The notes beneath the pieces are model-generated. The model was not told the DNA's origin. It made no database searches and was given only the letters and a program-made list of their open reading frames with translations. Shown in pieces: positions 32,781 to 44,079 of a DNA stretch of 64,000 bases. The position numbers and the translations under genes are program-made. The stretch is from Terebella lapidaria (Eukaryota; Annelida; Polychaeta; Terebellida; Terebellidae): positions 30,542,423-30,606,422 of the forward strand of contig OX424566.1 in NCBI GenBank assembly GCA_949152475.1, read 5' to 3'. The first letter of the stretch is position 1; each line of letters opens with the position of its first letter.

Positions 32781-35519
32781 CTACAGGTTGACGTACACCA
32801 AGGGACGTGGATGTCCGTCTGCGCAGTTGTTCGCGCCGTCACACTTTCTAGCAAGCTGTAGATACGCGCCGTTTCGCTCAACAATTCCCACCTAAGCACA
32901 GATCGAGGGAAAGTATCATCAAGCAATTGATGGTGATTTTTTGGTTTTTCGTTCATACGATTTGACGCTTGACCAATAATGAATATGGTGGTTAAGGAGC
33001 ATTATTATTTTACCCTGACATAATGAGAATGGTCGCCTGAGGTCTCGGTCGTCAATTCGATTGATACCATAGCCCTGTACAGGTCAGCGTCATCCTCGCT
33101 CAGCTCAAACGAGTGAGTATGTGAGCCGGTTTCAACACTGGATGGCCCCAGCTGGAAGTGCAGCATGCCCTCGTTAGGTATACCGACCTTGTCTGCGATG
33201 GTTTGGTTGGCCGGCGGTGTAGTTGTCACGTTGGGGGCGGATGTCGTTGTCGTGGTTACTGCGGGTGGTTCCACGTGATATGTCACTGGCATCTCCTCGG
33301 GAAACATGTGAGCGAACTTAGTTGGGGTCATGAACATATCTTGGAGAGCTTCCAGATTCTTCCAGACACTGCTGCCCTCGCCAGAGACGGGCATGATTGG
33401 GTAGCGCTGTCTCAGCTTGCCCACGCCTGAGATGTCCGGCAGGAAGATTCGGTGGCCAGACGCTCGCACCTCGTGCACGTTGCCATGGTTATCTAGCACG
33501 TGAGTGGAACTTCGAGTTGTGTCCGCAGGGTCGACACCATGCTCGCCCGCAAAGAACTCCAGTGGAGTCTGATAGAAAACTTTGAAGTTTGTGCCGTTGA
33601 ATGCTTTGTCCGGGTGGTCGGAACCATCTCTTGTGGTGCCGTTGGGGCCCTCGTAGATCGTCTTCCCCTCAGCAGTGTACTTCTCTCCCTTGTACACGAG
33701 GTTGTATGGGTTCCAAGCTGAAAGTGGCGTCATGTAGATGATCTCCAGGGGTATTGCGTAGGACCACCTACCGGAATTCGTTTCGCACACGCTGTCCTCG
33801 CAGTACTCCACTCCCAGTCCAGCGACTTTGGGTTGGGATGTGTGTGCTACGAACATGTTTTCATCGGCGAAACTTTTGTATCTGGTTTTGACACCCATTG
33901 CTCCATTTTCCTGGTGCCTGTACGCTCGAAAATAGTAGGCAACATTCAGCTCCTCGGTTTCGGAAGCAGGGAAAGGATAGATGGTCTTTCCGAAGTTCGT
34001 ATCAGTCAGGTTACCTAGGTAATTGTCATTGCCTGGCACCTCTCTCATCAGCTCATCTAAGAGTCCGTAGCCCACGCTCTTGTCTACCCATTCGTCCTTG
34101 TCCTCCACATTTACTTGGAAACGAGCAGCTCGAGAATTTGCAAACGTCTCGAAGCTGAGGCCATGAGCCAGTCTAGTCTTGACGTCTTCCTTGACCTTGA
34201 GTCGGTTGGTTGGCAAGTCCCGACTCAGGGGATGGCAGGCGATCCGGTAATTCCACTGTACTAGCACTGGAATCGTATCGTTCAGGACGTCCATCACGGC
34301 CGTGGGAAGATAGGCAAGGTTCTCCAAAGCGTCTTTATTTCCAGAGTAAGAAGTGAAGCGGATCTGTAATCAGAAAGATGAAAGGGGCCTTCGGATGATT
34401 ATCTACAGGCATGTCATTTCAGATTATAAAATGGGTGATATCAGTGCTTCCTTGATATGCGGCTTGTTGTCTGCTATCGCGTTTTTTAGTTAACCATGTG
34501 GATATCAGTTAAAGGGTTGTATATTGGTCGTATACAGAACTCACCTTTTCTTGCAGTTCATACCAGCTGCTCGCGTCCAGGAAGTGGCGATCACTGAGAA
34601 AAGATTCTTCGATCGTGTCTGGGTCCGAGTGCGTCCACATTCCCTCCATGTAGCAGAGCACAGGTTTGAAGTACTGTCTGTAGTCTCGGACCGAGTAGTC
34701 CTGATCCCTCCAAGCTTTGAACCACTCCCGCATTTCGGCAGCCTGCTCCACGACCGTGGGCTTGGAACTCACCTCGGGCGGAACATCTGGAAACAATTGA
34801 GAGCCTGTCTCATGCTTAACTGTGTCTATCAGCGTCTTAACCGCCTAAACGACTAGGAGGTTATTCTCCGCCGCTCGTTTCGTCTTTGTTCGTGTTTGAG
34901 TTGATCAATTTACGAAAATACTTTTACTGCCAAATGTGTCATAATTAATTTCATCTAGAGCTATGAAAACTCCTGACAAGTCTGGATATTTGTGTGTTCG
35001 GTTAGAGTAGATTGGAAAGTCTACAAACGCTATGGCCTTGACACATATATATGTCTCATGAAATAATAATGGAAGGTTACAGACACTACCTGGACTGGGG
35101 ATATTTTCCATAGCGCCGTACGTATTGGATGTTGTACTTTTCATGGCGAGGCGGTAGTCGTTGTGTCGGGTGCGGAACTCTATGCCGTTCAGTACGACCA
35201 CGACCTCGCCCATGCCCACCGTCAGTTTCGCGTTCGCGTGGTCGTGGATCGATCCGATACTAGTCCCGATGTGTGATGCCGAAAAGTACGGGCGCGTGCC
35301 GCGTTGTCCAATCCGCGTGCGCTTGATGCCCGAGTTGCTGTCTGACCGCATGCGCTCCTCAACGTCGAACTGCTGCATCATCATCTGACGAGACATTTGA
35401 CCAACCAACTTCTCCAACCGCTCAATCGCCTCGGCAGTCTCCGGATCCATGGCTCCTCGCGTCATGGCCGTAGCCATGACGATACAAAGTGTCCCCAGAC
35501 AAGTGCGTGTCCACGACAT
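32781..35519 (-). CDS. Secreted His-x-His family protein, copy B (710 aa, four coding exons)
   Basis: Coding exons on the minus strand are 35519-35090, 34786-34545, 34363-33014 and 32891-32781. Their lengths are 430, 242, 1350 and 111 bp, identical to copy A except for one codon missing in the signal peptide. The product is roughly 93% identical to A over the large exon. Differences cluster around the two cysteines at A residues 413 and 418. It keeps the signal peptide, HDH, HTH and HSH motifs, the six cysteines and the Thr linker. All splice sites are GT-AG and the frame is open, so it looks functional. It converges on copy A with about 4.6 kb of repeats between them. No TATA box was seen just upstream. 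Confidence 0.9.
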
Positions 35520-35663
35520 GATTATGCCTGATTTTGTGGAATGTAGGTTTCCTTGAACAGAGCCTCCAGTTCTGTCAAAACAATATATGTTGAACTATAG
35601 ACTTCCTCGTGTGTGTATATGTTAAACATATACATAAATAAGATTTAGGTTTATCATCTTTTG

Positions 35664-35795
35664 AAGGGGAGTACGGAAGCCAGTGGGGATATGGGAATTG
35701 GGTATTGGGAATTGCGTAGTAGTAAACCATGGGCCGGAGCCCCAAACCGGAGCCCCAATTCCCATGTCCCCACCAGCTTTCCGTAGGGGAGACAT
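35664..35795. repeat. Small hairpin element upstream of gene B
   Basis: GTGGGGATATGGGAATTGGG on the left returns as CCCCAATTCCCATGTCCCCA on the right, together with flanking TACGGAA..C words. Arms are about 38 bp with a few mismatches. It lies 145 bp or more upstream of the gene B start codon and could affect its promoter; that is inference. Confidence 0.65.
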
Positions 35796-35799
35796 TGGA

Positions 35800-36590
35800 G
35801 AGTTCCAGATGCACGTTTATGTGGACGAGGTCTTTACGTGAAGATTAAATAAACGTTGTGACGTCATGATGTTGGGCTTCCCCAAGATAACTACTTCACT
35901 ATAAAGCTTATGGTAGGCCCCATGAAAAAAAGTTAAACACGACAATCTCGCGTAAGTTTCCCACGGACGCAGAGTTCCAGATACCTTGCGGTATTATTTA
36001 TTTTAAGGCCATTGCAGAAAACTTTTTTTTTTTTTTTTTGTGGTGGGCATCTTGTTTTTCTCATTCGGCTGAAATTCAACAATAGCCACCCACCACAGGA
36101 CCCGATGTATGTGTACAAGAAATTTCGTGATGATATCTTGGTATGTTTCAGAAAAAAAAGTGCATTACGTCGTTTTTCCCAAAAAAAAGTTTTTTTTTGG
36201 TTTTTTTTTCGTTTTTTTTTTTTTTGTGGCGGAAACGTAGTGTATCCATCAAACTCGAATGTGAATAAATGCCCAAATTGGCCTTAAAATTCCACATTGA
36301 GTGCATTTTCCAGTTTGTATCTGCAAATATGGTGTAGTTATGAGAAAATAGTTAGTGATATACCATGATGTGCGTGGAATTGTCAGTCCATCTTGCATTT
36401 TTACGCTTTGTTTACATATGCGTGTGATGGATTCAGTTCATTTGTTTATATAAAAAACTGACATAAAATGTGTGTTCAATCGAATGAAAAGACAACTCGG
36501 ACGGAGTGTATTCGACAAAATCAATGTGCACATGTTTTATCATCTTGTATTTACGGCAGCATATTTAGGACATGGGGGAAATATTTTTCT
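35800..36590. other. AT-rich intergenic DNA with poly-T runs
   Basis: No gene. Two T-rich runs each end in TTTTGTGG (near 36025-36043 and 36189-36228), and a TTTACATATGCGTG stretch is present. Possibly old poly-A tails of retrocopies on the minus strand, but no body was recognised. Confidence 0.4.
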
Positions 36591-36594
36591 ATTT

Positions 36595-36960
36595 CGTACG
36601 TACAGATCAATATCTCGTACGTACGAATTAATTTGTACATACATATTCATATTTGTACGTACCTACTAGTATTAAACACTCGCATGTACTGCTTGCTATA
36701 TCATCCAAATTTGAATTGCTCATGGCGGGACGGCTAAATCCATATTCACAATTTTTTTTCCCACACCCTTTGTCAATGTAAAGAAAGAGTGGTTTGTACG
36801 TACGAATCGCTTGTCCGTACGTACGAATTGGTATTTCGTACGTACAAATTAGTAATTCGTACGTACGAAATAGTAATTCGTACGTACGAAATAATTATCT
36901 GTACGTACGAAATAGTAGCTTGTACGTACAGATTATTTTGTCGTACGTACGAAATGAAAT
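36595..36960. repeat. CGTACGTACGAAAT minisatellite, two blocks
   Basis: The self-complementary core GTACGTAC recurs about every 20-22 bp, with spacers such as AAATAGTAATT. The blocks are 36595-36665 and 36795-36955, and the second has about eight copies. Each core is palindromic, so the array can pair with itself in many registers. Confidence 0.85.
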
Positions 36961-36964
36961 AACA

Positions 36965-38760
36965 CTTCGCCATGTCCTAAATACGCTGCCGTAGTTTGTC
37001 ACTGTATTGAGAGAAGTGGGTTTATTGTTTTCTTGGCGATAAAAACTGTGCCGTGTAGAAAACTGTAAAAGTGGAAATATTTTTGACCTGTAGTTCATTC
37101 GAAAATACATGCATACCCTTCACATAAATACTTCGCGTCAATTCATTGCATTTTAAATGCCTGAATAAGTTTTGAAAAATTATAATGATTCAGATAGGCT
37201 GGTGCATTTTAATGTGCACAAACATACATATGTTAACAATAAAAACCCGGTGCAACTACTTTGGACCGAATATATAAAGCTTAATTACTCTAAAACTCGG
37301 TCGAAGAAATCATCCATTTATCTGTATTCAGTGATGCATCAAATGTGTTCCTGTGATTTACAATAACGATTTTATAATATATATATAATTTCATAATTTG
37401 TATATCGATATATATTTCGCTATTTCCCTTCGTCAAGAATCCTATTCCATACTCTAAGATCCGCATACAGTTTTTTTTCCGATTATAATAACTGGGGTTG
37501 AATATGCTCCTCGAGAAATTGTCCGGACTGGCAACAAATGCTCCTGTTCCGCCCTGCTTAAATAAACACGTCGGGATTCATGGCACGACAGAAGCCACAT
37601 GAAATATAGGATGTAATATTCTGTGCATATATAATGAATGCTTGGTGGAACACATGTCAGTATGGAGTAATTAGTCATATGTTTGAGGGCTTTGAGGTGA
37701 CGAATTCGTCGAATTCGTCCGCAGGAGCACACGCCATTACCGCTGGGGTACAGCTGTCCATCGAGGATTGGGTTTTTGACGACTTTTCTTCCAGGTTTTT
37801 TACTACTGTTCATGGTTTTTACCACTGTCAAAGGCTCAATCAAAGTTAGAAACATTACATATTTATCATCATTACGGAAAGTTTATGTAAGCCAGATATC
37901 ACCATTTGCACAGCATACTAGCAGTAAGCATATTATGCTGTTTACAAATACACTGGGACGCATCAAATGCGAGAATATTGCACATAACGAATCAGTCGAC
38001 ACGTGTTGACACGTCACCCCCCCCCCCCCCCCCGCCCCCCCCGGCCCCTTTCTAACTGCATATAGGTATATCTTTGTGCCTTTGTTGTTTTTCTCTATTT
38101 CATTTATTACTTTTTCCCTTTCCACATCAGCCTTCACATATCTATAATTTGATACCTCTTGACCGCCAGACCTGAGAAATTGCCCCACGCCGCGCATTTT
38201 TTTAGGGGAATTGCAATATATATATTATCATAATAATATCTTTAAAAGAAAGACTCACAGTTGATTGAAATAAATTAAACAAGCATGAAAAAGTATCTAG
38301 TATGGAAGCAACATATTAGGGCATTGGTGTGTTCTGGTTACCATGGCAACAACCTCACAACAACCACTGATTCTGGAACTTTTCACAAATCTTGAAATAG
38401 TATACACAAAAGCATGCAATGTTTTCACAGAATGTCTTTGATTATGAATATATGATACATGCAACTCATTTTCTTTTGTTGATGTTAAATACCGTACCTA
38501 ACTGGCACAAATGACGATGAGTTCACTGGAGAATAATTTTGCTGAGCATGCTCACACACATACATCTGACAGACAACAGCACCATGGAAAACCCAAGAAT
38601 TTCTCTTTCGATTACATGCATTCCCATTGTTTCGATGTACTATCTTTGATCCTCGTAGCAAATTGTAACGAACACTGAAACAGTCTTATCAATATACGGA
38701 AGCTGCGTGGGGACTTTTGACTGAAAAATATAGGCCGTACAAGAAGAAACATGGGAAAGA
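36965..38760. other. Intergenic DNA, no recognised gene
   Basis: Only short open frames occur, including a 133-codon minus frame at 37855-37454 with no recognisable motif. A C-rich run lies at about 38016-38045. No repeat family was recognised. Confidence 0.5.
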
Positions 38761-38763
38761 ATT

Positions 38764-38829
38764 TGCGCCGGATATTTCCGGCACATAGGCGTCACACAAT
38801 TACGTTTTGCGCCGGAAATATCCGGCGCT
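38764..38829. repeat. Inverted repeat with near-palindromic arms
   Basis: TGCGCCGGATATTTCCGG at 38764 is the reverse complement of CCGGAAATATCCGGCGC ending at 38827. Each arm is itself nearly a palindrome (GCGCCGGA...TCCGGCGC), so cruciform or alternative pairings are possible. Confidence 0.75.
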
Positions 38830-39214
38830 GTAGGCGCTGAAGAGGTTAAACGATTCAGAACTAATGTGTGGGAATGGTCATTCTATACTTGTACGTTGTC
38901 ATGTAGTAATCTTGGGGCTGAATAAATGACACTAATTTGTATGAACATTTTTCCGACTTATTTCCACAAATATTAGAACATCATATCTGAATATCGACTC
39001 TGGGGCACTCCAATGAACACCCAAGCGCGTTTGTATTCTGAACATGCAGATGATAGCGATCCATCCAGTAGATGTGCACAGAGTCCTACATATAACTGTC
39101 TTTAAGGGAGCACAAAAATATGGCTCGTATATTTTCTAACACTGCATTATTCGGATATAATTTTACTCGGAATTAGATTGCACGACGATACTTTGGTAGT
39201 GAGCTGTTTGTAGA

Positions 39215-39862
39215 GATGGAGAGGATCACGACAGCGTGCTGCAGTAGACAGATTGGTTTGTCTCATGCCCCTTGTCTCATAGGCAGTATATCATCATCTT
39301 GGATGGCTTGTCCAGTCATACGACACCCCCTGAGCCTGACATCTATAGTGTCCAGGGTGGCATGGCTCTCACTAGTGAAGACTGAAGACCACATGACGCC
39401 AGTGCTGCAAGGTCAGGGGTTCATGCTGCCTGGCCCATGCCATTGTCGTTGTTGAAGTAGAGGTCGCCTGATCAATCTCCTAGCCTTGTAACTAGCGAAA
39501 ATCAACCTTTTACTCTGGACAGCCCGATCCAGACGGCGTGACCACTCGTTGGCCAGAGACTGCGCCGGACGTCGTCGGTTTTCACGCATCATGCGCATCG
39601 GTACGTGGCCTTCACGGTCCGTAGAGATGCATGGACGTTAGCCCGATGTACAAGGAGCTAAATCGACAGAATTCGCATACTGTTTGAGTACTTTACTCGC
39701 TGCTGACTGAGTGATCAGCACTAAGGTCGCAGTCTCTGTGTGCTGGCGGCCACCTTGTCGATATCGGATGATCAAATCTCTCATATCTCTGCCCAAATGA
39801 CGCACCATCTTTTGAACTGTACTAAAATGCAGTTTTATATGAATATAGTGGCCGAAACCCAC
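39215..39862 (-). pseudogene. Tc1/mariner-like transposase remnant
   Basis: On the minus strand, from 39862, a helix-turn-helix part (RDMRDLIIRYRQGG, then TQSAASKVLKQY) is followed after frame changes by a middle part (RRRPAQSLANEWSRRLDRA; ARRLIRRPLLQQR). A decayed catalytic part follows (VVFSxxSHATL, then RLRGCRMTGQAI). This order matches Tc1-like transposases, in which the VxFSDES word carries the second catalytic Asp. At least two frame changes or stops split it into three short frames, so it is an inactive fossil of a DNA transposon. Confidence 0.7.
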
Positions 39863-39869
39863 CTGAATA

Positions 39870-41199
39870 TGCCCTTCCCTTATTTAATCAACTCATTTGC
39901 CCTGACTCATCACCAACGTTACTCCAAATTTAGCCATAAACATACCAAAGTACATGGGATAATACGGATATTAATTTTATACATGTACATCTGAGTTGAG
40001 TATGTTTAGCAACAGAGTCTCAGCACAGACGCCGGTGAACGGTTGAATGGTCATTTCATTCTTAGTAAAATAAAGATATTGCTCTCAAATTTACATATCT
40101 GTGGCTGCTGGAGAGAGTACAAATTGCAAATTACTCTCGGACCCCCAGACCCCACTAAGTTTGCTCGCTCGCCAAAAACGCGCCACTAACAAACCCGAAC
40201 TGGGTTACTGACCGGTATCGATTTTTCTTATATGGTCAAAACGGAGCATCACGGTACTATATTATTTTTGAAAAATCACAGCTTCTGCTCAAAACGCACA
40301 GGTAAAGATGTAGGAGGGCTCTTTTTAGATTGTATTCTTGTAGGACAACCATTTCCCTTCCTACGTGTAAGTTTTCAAGATCAATTAAGCTTTCACTGGG
40401 CGGAAGCACAACTGAGTAAATTTTAGAAGTCATATACAAGGCTTTCACATACTAAATTTATTCGGAGATTGAATATATTATCAAGTATTTTCCAGCCAAA
40501 CATTAAAATAAAAGTGTACGTGGTTCTTAATGGGGTGAAGTGACCCTTACTCAAATCCTGGATCCGCCTCTGCCAGCTTCGTGCCTAGCCGGAAGACAAA
40601 ATTCTAGGCCGATATTGATTACTACACGAAGTTGGGTGTGTGACCATTAAAATATAAATGTCACATTCTTTTTTTCTTTATGGATAAAAAATGAAACAGG
40701 AAAAACTTACCAACTGATGAGTTGTACAGTTGGATTTTCTCACTGTATGCTTGCTCCCTCTTTCTGCCGTTTCGGTCTCAAGGTGTGTGTCCCGAGACTC
40801 TGATGGTCTCCACTTAATAAGTAGCCATATTTATATACGATTGAGTTCAGTGCGTTTTGCGTCGTCCGTTTTTTTTATTTTTCGCCCACGTAAGAGACCC
40901 TCTCCCTTCTCAACCCTCACATTTTTCATCCAAATAAAATGATAATGATGAAATAAAACTAAACACGGGTCCTGTAGGTTACTGGTGATAACATGGCCCA
41001 ATGAGTTAATTGAGTCTCCGTTTCGATATAAATTCGATGTCACAAAAGGAAGTTATTTGACTTCTTATATATCCCTTGAGCTTATACCCTGGCTGGCACC
41101 GTTTCTGTTGCTGTGACATTTTGCTTTGACATGACGAATTCACTTCGAGTCATTTTCGGGCCAACATGGCTAAATTCGAGGAACTCAATCAAGCCAGCA
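39870..41199. other. Intergenic DNA, no recognised gene
   Basis: Short frames only. The word TCAAATCCTGGATCCGCC near 40553 resembles TTCAAATTCCTGGATCCGCC near 54215 and may mark the end of an old shared repeat. Confidence 0.5.
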
Positions 41200-41202
41200 T
41201 AA

Positions 41203-42443
41203 GGGGCCGGTCATTATTTATCGGGTGGGGGGTTGGATGGATTTTTCGAGAAATGAGTTTTCAAAGTTTGACCCCCCCCACCGATATTGAGAAACAATGT
41301 ATGACCCCCCCACCAAGATCAAAAATAAAAGTGTGACCCCCCCAATCCCCAAGTACATATACATGACCATAATACGCAATTGATGACAATTATAAGGAGC
41401 CAGTATGATATCTAAATGCTGTTTTTACACTTCATTCACATTTCTATTAAAACATTTGTGACTTTTGTCGCAATTTTTTTATACTATACATAAGTGGATA
41501 TTATGAATTTGTGCCATTACAACTGATTTAGTTATTATTTGTGGGCATATTATATCGGTATGGTAATGACAGCCTCCGAGTGAACTCGGAAAAATTATAA
41601 CTCTTCCACATATCATTGATGAATCAGGCCATCCTGGACTGGTACTTTCTCGACCTTGAATCAAACCTGTGTTGGCTCCATGATGGGTTCATAATGTTCC
41701 GTGATGATCGGCGATTGTCTAGCAATGTCCTGGACACCAAGAAAGTCAGGTAAATCAGATTCACTATATCGTCATCCGGGACGATCCAGGACTATTTTGC
41801 AATCCTTGATGGAAAGGTCCATGCTGTGTTCATGGCGGTCCAGGACAGTCCTGAGCTCATCGAGGATTATCCTCAGTGGTCGGGGTTCCTGTGTTGGCAA
41901 CGTGTTAAATGGAAAATGGTCATTGGATGTTATGAGATGTTGGTCAGCATGATATGGGCCGGGTGATCCATTGTTAGTCTGTGACAGTGCCCTGCATGTT
42001 GATCATCCTGACTGGCACCGTATTCAGCTGCAGTGCTGCTGTGTTCTATCAAGGTCCATAGTTGATCCGTGGTGACAATGTTTCAGTCTGTGGGTGATGA
42101 GCGGTTGTCGATTCACGACATCTCCTCATTTTGGGTGTTCCTGGATGGTCCTTTCTAGGATCAAATTTTGGCAGAACTATAGTTTCACTGATAATGCGAC
42201 AAAAGGATGGTTTCCAAATGCTGTATACTCCAGTGAACCATCAGTCCAGGTTGATTGGATTGTTTTCACCCAATTCACTATTTCAATATAAAATTTTCCT
42301 CAAATTAACTGAAATTCGAACTCCGACCCCCCCAGTTCCATTGAAAATAAAAGTATGACCCCCCCAATAATGTTGAAAATGAAAGTGTGACCCCCCCCAG
42401 TTTTTACCCAACCCCCCCCACCTGATAAATAATGACCGGTCCC
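41203..42443. mobile_element. Inverted-repeat DNA transposon, 1241 bp, TAA target duplication
   Basis: The left end GGGGCCGGTCATTATTTATC and the right end (reverse complement GGGACCGGTCATTATTTATC) match over about 36 bp with few changes, continuing into GGTGGGGGG and TTGG. TAA flanks it on both sides (41200-41202 and 42444-42446). Next to each end are TGACCCCCCC repeats. A 3-bp TWA duplication is typical of PIF/Harbinger elements. No transposase is present, so it would depend on another copy. Confidence 0.8.
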
Positions 42444-42565
42444 TAAATAGCCCTGCGCGATGGAGATTTTGTCCATTTTTATACAATGAACACGGGACGT
42501 CCATGGATGCAATTAACGCATCGACATTATATCATGGTCATCGGACCATTGGTGCGGTAACCTAA

Positions 42566-42625
42566 CTTGCCACTAGTTACCTGGTGGGTAACTGGTGAGT
42601 TACCTGGTGGGTAACTGGTGGCAAG
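42566..42625. repeat. Short hairpin of GTTACCTGGTGGGTAACTGG units
   Basis: CTTGCCAC at the left pairs with GTGGCAAG at the right. Between them GTTACCTGGTGGGTAACTGG occurs twice. It follows a fragment of the GGTTACCGGAC element end (GGTGCGGTAACCTAA near 42551). Confidence 0.65.
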
Positions 42626-42629
42626 GAGG

Positions 42630-43195
42630 GTGTTTCAAGCCTGTGTTCGTCACAGTTGCCCAATCTCATAAACGACAGCCGTCGTGCACCGCTTCACCCC
42701 CGGTAAATTACTTCCTAATCGCTCACCCCGCCACATAACATGGGATCATTCTTCGCTAAACAAACCGCGCACTCAGTTATCCCGTGCACATCCATCGGAA
42801 ATATCTAAATATTATTATAATGGTGACAATAAATTGATACTTACATCCACGCCATCTACGTCACCCACTTACTGGACAAATTAAAAAGCTTTACAACATC
42901 AACATCTGTTGCATAAGCTATGTTACCTACATTTCATCCAATTAACCCCCCCCCCCCCCGGCTTTCTCACAAGGGGCTTGGGGCGACAGGGTATGTTTCC
43001 AAGGGAAGTAGAGGGGCCGGCCCAAGTATCATACGCTGCGCCTTAATACTACTCGTCCACTAAATGAATGCCATTTAATCCGTCTGTCACCTTTTTAATG
43101 CTTATTGAATATAGAGGAAGGCGCAGGATATGATACTTGGACCGAAGGACCTCGCGAGACACAAGCCGGAATGTATGTCAAACGAGACAATCAGA
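42630..43195. other. Intergenic DNA, no recognised gene
   Basis: It contains a word GTGACAATAAATTGATACTTACAT near 42823 similar to the end of the 12117-12624 terminal repeat, and a short poly-C run near 42949. Nothing else was recognised. Confidence 0.45.
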
Positions 43196-43199
43196 GATT

Positions 43200-44040
43200 G
43201 CAGACCCTCGCCCCTTCAGATTTAGTAACTCAATTTAAGCTGATGACCATTACATTACTGATGACTTGGGCGACAATACTCGGGGATTTTGGTCGTACGA
43301 TAGTCGGCACCTGACCAGAGAAATATACAAAAATCTTGGGAGGAATACTCGTTACTAAACGTAGAGTTCTGATGATTTTTTTCTGTTTTGACCATATTCT
43401 CGACCACGCCCTACATTTTTGATACTGACCTTGCAAACTTTACAAGCTCTCTCAGATTATGATGCATACTTTATGTTCGATAATCTTTTGAATAGTGGTT
43501 TTAGAATTACTACTGCTTGAAATGTTACGAATCGGTAATTTCAGCTGATGACCCTTACATTTTCGATCTTGGGCGATAATGGGGAATATTGATCGTACGA
43601 CCATTGGTTATTCAGCAAAGCATAAGGAATTGACCATAGAAAAATACAAAATTGTTAGGAAAAATAATCTTGAATATAAGTAAAATTATTGCAACTTCTC
43701 GAGTTTCGCCTTTTCTGTGACCTTTACCTTCTCGTTCGATATTGAGCTGTAAAATTTCACAGTATCGTTTCTATTATCACTGTACATCTGAAAGAAAACG
43801 GTTAAAAAGGATATCGAAAACTGGCCTCACATTATGGTCTTGAATTTCAGAATACTCAAGAGTCGAAAAATCATGATCCCCAAATTTTCGACCTTCGGCG
43901 ATAGTAGGGAGTTTTGGTCATAAGAATATCGATCGTACACCAAAGGATTGGGGATTGGCTATGGAGGAAAAAAATGGTCAGAAAAAAATATTGATTAAAA
44001 CCGGAGTTATAACCAATTATGTCATTTTGACAAAAAAAAA
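43200..44040. repeat. Degenerate ~310-bp tandem repeat, three copies
   Basis: Blocks near 43238, 43540 and 43868 share AGCTGATGACC-TTACAT, TTGGGCGA-AAT, GGGA-TTTTGGTCGTACGA, and GACCA-AGAAAAATACAAAA words in the same order. Divergence is high. Confidence 0.5.
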
Positions 44041-44079
44041 ATGAGGAGGACCGAACCACTGTCATACCGCTTCACGCCT

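Noticed and set aside
33158-34158. Plus-strand frames across gene B
   Set aside because: Shadows of the 1350-bp coding exon on the minus strand; the same shadows occur opposite the exon of copy A.
36794-36994. Mirror-image frames on both strands rich in SYVR repeats
   Set aside because: Produced by the palindromic CGTACGTACG minisatellite; not a repeat protein.
37454-37855. A 133-codon minus-strand gene
   Set aside because: No motif or homology recognised; composition is like surrounding non-coding DNA.
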